A model generated the notes under the pieces. It searched no databases and was not told the origin of the DNA. It was given only the letters and a program-made list of their open reading frames with translations. The translations under genes and the position numbers were made by a program. Of a stretch of DNA of 64,000 nt, positions 61,841-64,000 are shown piece after piece (position 1 is the stretch's first letter; every line of letters starts with the position of its first letter). This DNA is from Bdellovibrionota bacterium (lineage in GTDB: Bacteria > Bdellovibrionota_C > UBA2361 > JAFLCA01), in assembly GCA_030584005.1 (NCBI GenBank), contig CP129486.1, forward strand, positions 747,556-811,555, written 5' to 3'.

Positions 61841-62905
61841 ATGAGAAAAGAATCAAAAGACTTCTTGTTTCAGCTTCTTACCACTCCTTCCCCCACTGGG
61901 TATGAGCAACCGATTCAAAAAGTAGTGAAAAGTTATGCCAAAGGGTTCGCCGACTCTATGGAGGGAGACCTGCATGGCAATCTCATTATAGGAGTAAATC
62001 CAAAAGCCAAACGCCGCATCATGCTGGCCGGTCACTGCGACCAAATCGGCTTCATGGTCACCCACATTGCCAACGAGGGCTATGTCTACGTGAGCGCTCT
62101 TGGCGGAATTGACACCGGAGTTCTGCCCGGATCCCACGTCACCATTCACGCCAAGAAGGGTCCCATTCACGGCGTATTCGGAAGGAAGCCGATTCACCTG
62201 CAAACCGAGGAGGAGCGCGGCAAAGCTAAGATCGATATTGATAAATCTTGGATCGATATCGGGGCAAAGAACAAAAAGGAAGCAGAGAAGCTTGTCCAGA
62301 TCGGCGACTGTGCGACCTTCAAACTTGGAGTGACGGAGCTGCGCAATAACTTGGTATGTTCACCGGGCCTCGACGACAAGGTCGGGCTGTTCGTTGCTGT
62401 TGAAGCGGCCCGGCTTTGCTCAGAAGCGAATGTGAATGTCGGTGTTTTCGCGGCGAGCACAGTGCAGGAGGAGGTGGGGCTCCGTGGCGCACGCACCGCG
62501 GCATATGCGATTGATCCGGAAGTCGGAATCGCAATTGATGTGACATTTGCCACCGATAATCCCGGCACAGAGAATCCAAAGGCGGCGCCATGCAAGCTTG
62601 GCGCAGGCCCTGCGATCGTGCGCGGTCCCAACGCCAACCCCGAAGTAGCCGAACTGCTCATGTCAGCCGCCAAGAAGCACAAGATTCCGCATCAACTTGC
62701 GCCATCTCCAAAACTTCTCGGCAACGATGCGAATGCAATTCAGGTCTCACGAGCTGGAGTTGCTGCTGGTTCAATTGGAATTCCGAACCGCTACATGCAT
62801 ACACAGGTGGAGGTGTGTGACCTCGTTGATCTTGAAAACTCTGCTAAACTACTGGCGCACTTTGCCCGCAGTATTACCGCCAAGACCGATTTTCGATTGG
62901 CGTAA
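61841..62905 (+). CDS. M42-family metallo-aminopeptidase
   Basis: 354 residues. Metal ligands and catalytic residues appear in order: MLAGHCDQIGF (His), CSPGLDDKVGLF (Asp), TVQEEVGLRGA (Glu-Glu), GIAIDVTFATD (Asp) and NRYMHTQVE (His). Full-length member of the YsdC/FrvX/PepA-type M42 family, forming large tetrahedral particles in relatives. It trims N-terminal residues from peptides in the cytoplasm. A weak ribosome site (TAGGAGCAG) precedes ATG 61841. Confidence 0.9.
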   Translation: MRKESKDFLFQLLTTPSPTGYEQPIQKVVKSYAKGFADSMEGDLHGNLIIGVNPKAKRRIMLAGHCDQIGFMVTHIANEGYVYVSALGGIDTGVLPGSHVTIHAKKGPIHGVFGRKPIHLQTEEERGKAKIDIDKSWIDIGAKNKKEAEKLVQIGDCATFKLGVTELRNNLVCSPGLDDKVGLFVAVEAARLCSEANVNVGVFAASTVQEEVGLRGARTAAYAIDPEVGIAIDVTFATDNPGTENPKAAPCKLGAGPAIVRGPNANPEVAELLMSAAKKHKIPHQLAPSPKLLGNDANAIQVSRAGVAAGSIGIPNRYMHTQVEVCDLVDLENSAKLLAHFARSITAKTDFRLA

Positions 62906-62949
62906 TCCACAATCCACCGGCAGTAACACCAGCGTACATCCGACGAGGC

Positions 62950-63348
62950 TCACATAAGCCTCCTTATTCGCTCCCTGTACTCGAGAGCAGAGTCAATGAT
63001 CAGCTCCGTAAGCTCAGCGGCGCAACTTTCGCCACCATCGCCTACCGCAAGGCGAAGGAACGGTCGAGAGGCTTCGGCCATCGCCGCTGCTGCTGAAATC
63101 CGTGGGCAACTAAAACCAAAACTGACCCCTTTGGTCAGAGGGATATGGCAAATCTGGGCCTTGCGTAAGAGCAGCTCGATAAACGCTTCAAGCGATTCTC
63201 TCACATTTAAAGCCGGATCCTGAAAAGCAAACGTCACCAGTGAACCACAATGGCTAAAAGTGGACGCTACTGGTCTGCCAGGGTGCTCAGCGAGCAACGG
63301 AAAACATGGAACAAAATAGTTGCTTAGCCGCTCATGGCAGGTCGTCAC
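62950..63348 (-). pseudogene. C-terminal fragment resembling a PLP-dependent Cys/Met-metabolism enzyme
   Basis: 132 residues. CGSLVTFAFQDPALNVRESL, PLTKGVSFGFSCPRISAAAA and SRPFLRLAVGD resemble the C-terminal domain of cystathionine-gamma-synthase-like PLP enzymes. The PLP-lysine half is absent, and no matching frame continues upstream, where valS starts on the other strand. So it is probably a truncated remnant; an independent small protein is less likely. Confidence 0.4.
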
Positions 63349-63543
63349 TTGCGTCTATAACCGCAAGTTCGCCACTGATCTGCATGCTTGCCGCGAACGA
63401 ATCCGGGGGCCCACGACATGCTGCCAAGGATGGCAATCATCATTTGCCTTGCCTTTTATCCTTCGCTACTCTGGCAAGTCTCCAAAGTAATTGGCGAAAG
63501 CAGCAGGTATAGACCGGCTGCCTAAGCAGATCGAAGCGATAAA

Positions 63544-64000
63544 ATGCGTATGAAGTCATTTTCACCCTCCGACCCCTTTCCAAGCTCCTACGAAGCCACC
63601 CAGACCGAACAGCGATGGCAGCAGGTATGGGAACAAGAAGGGGTGTACCGATGGGAACCCACTGCGAACCGCGAAGACTCGTATGTAATCGATACTCCTC
63701 CACCCACAGCCTCCGGCTCATTACACGTCGGACATATTTTCAGTTACACGCAGACCGATATTTTGGGCCGCTTCAAACGCATGTCCGGCAAGCAGGTATT
63801 TTATCCGATTGGTTGGGACGACAACGGTCTCCCTACTGAACGACGTGTACAAAATTTTTTCCGTATCGGATGTAATCCGCAGCTTCCTTTTGACCCATCA
63901 TTAAAATTTGACCCCTCACAACCGGCAGGGGACGGACCGCTTAAGCCCGTATCTCGTCGCAACTTCGTAGATGCCTGTTCCGCTCTGACTATCGAAGATG
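63544..64000 (+). CDS. valS: valine-tRNA ligase, N-terminal part (cut by the window end)
   Basis: 152 residues are seen from ATG 63544 (ATG 63550 is an alternative). The class I signature is IDTPPPTASGSLHVGHIFSY, with HVGH the HIGH box. FYPIGWDDNGLPTERRVQNF is typical of the ValS type found in actinobacteria and some deltaproteobacteria. The gene runs off the right end. Confidence 0.92.
   Translation, partial: MRMKSFSPSDPFPSSYEATQTEQRWQQVWEQEGVYRWEPTANREDSYVIDTPPPTASGSLHVGHIFSYTQTDILGRFKRMSGKQVFYPIGWDDNGLPTERRVQNFFRIGCNPQLPFDPSLKFDPSQPAGDGPLKPVSRRNFVDACSALTIED

Noticed and set aside
62950..63348. Complete aminotransferase gene
   Set aside because: Only a C-terminal part is present, without the PLP-binding lysine region, and nothing continues upstream.

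Overview
The window looks like chromosome of an uncultured bacterium of the old Deltaproteobacteria (Myxococcota / Desulfobacterota / Bdellovibrionota type), carrying a large accessory region on its left side. This placement is inference from gene content. The type IVa pilus genes run pilB-pilC-pilS/pilR-pilA followed by a TPR-like gene, an ABC ATPase and an ABC permease, the order I know from Myxococcus (pilA-pilG-pilH-pilI). The haem chaperone CcmE is the CXXXY variant known from Desulfovibrio and archaea. No rRNA, tRNA or CRISPR array was found.

Layout. Bases 1-4113 are GC-rich and carry planctomycete-type mobile-element genes (replication-relaxation-like winged helix, DUF1580-like, tyrosine recombinase). 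They end abruptly inside a truncated IS91-type transposase (4114-4959). A 1000-residue secreted protein with a possible caspase-like catalytic pair follows (5308-8310). From about 8.3 to 19.7 kb there is an integron-type cassette array: twelve same-direction cassettes, each holding one (mostly unknown) gene, separated by eleven clear attC sites, with no integrase gene in view. One cassette gene is split by an IS3-family insertion. From 19.7 to 23.5 kb, purC sits between two 408-bp direct repeats, next to an AAA/DUF4143 ATPase.

From 23.5 to 32.4 kb lie a lipoprotein, a dockerin/HAF-type secreted protein, a GspE-like ATPase, RppH, a DinB-family protein, and a compact four-gene operon cmr1-cmr4-cmr5-cmr6. 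This operon is the most unusual system here. It has the type III-B RAMP subunits but no cas10 (cmr2) or cmr3. Its Cmr4 has lost the slicer residues, and its Cmr6 is fused to an N-terminal cold-shock-like domain and an Arg/Pro-rich linker.

From 32.5 to 49 kb are housekeeping genes: a ureohydrolase, an amino-acid-type binding protein, engB, a near-complete cytochrome c maturation operon (ccmE-ccmF-small ORF-ccmA-ccmB-ccmC-ccmD, minus strand), a DEAD-box helicase, a GNAT, a degenerate M23 protein and a sigma-32-type factor. From 49 to 61.7 kb is the pilus cluster. It includes a regulator that appears to join a PilS-type sensor half directly to the AAA+/HTH half of PilR, and a pilA with a convincing sigma-54 promoter. 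An M42 aminopeptidase, a PLP-enzyme fragment and the start of valS close the window. Many small frameshifts lie between 50.2 and 54.1 kb and probably reflect sequence errors.
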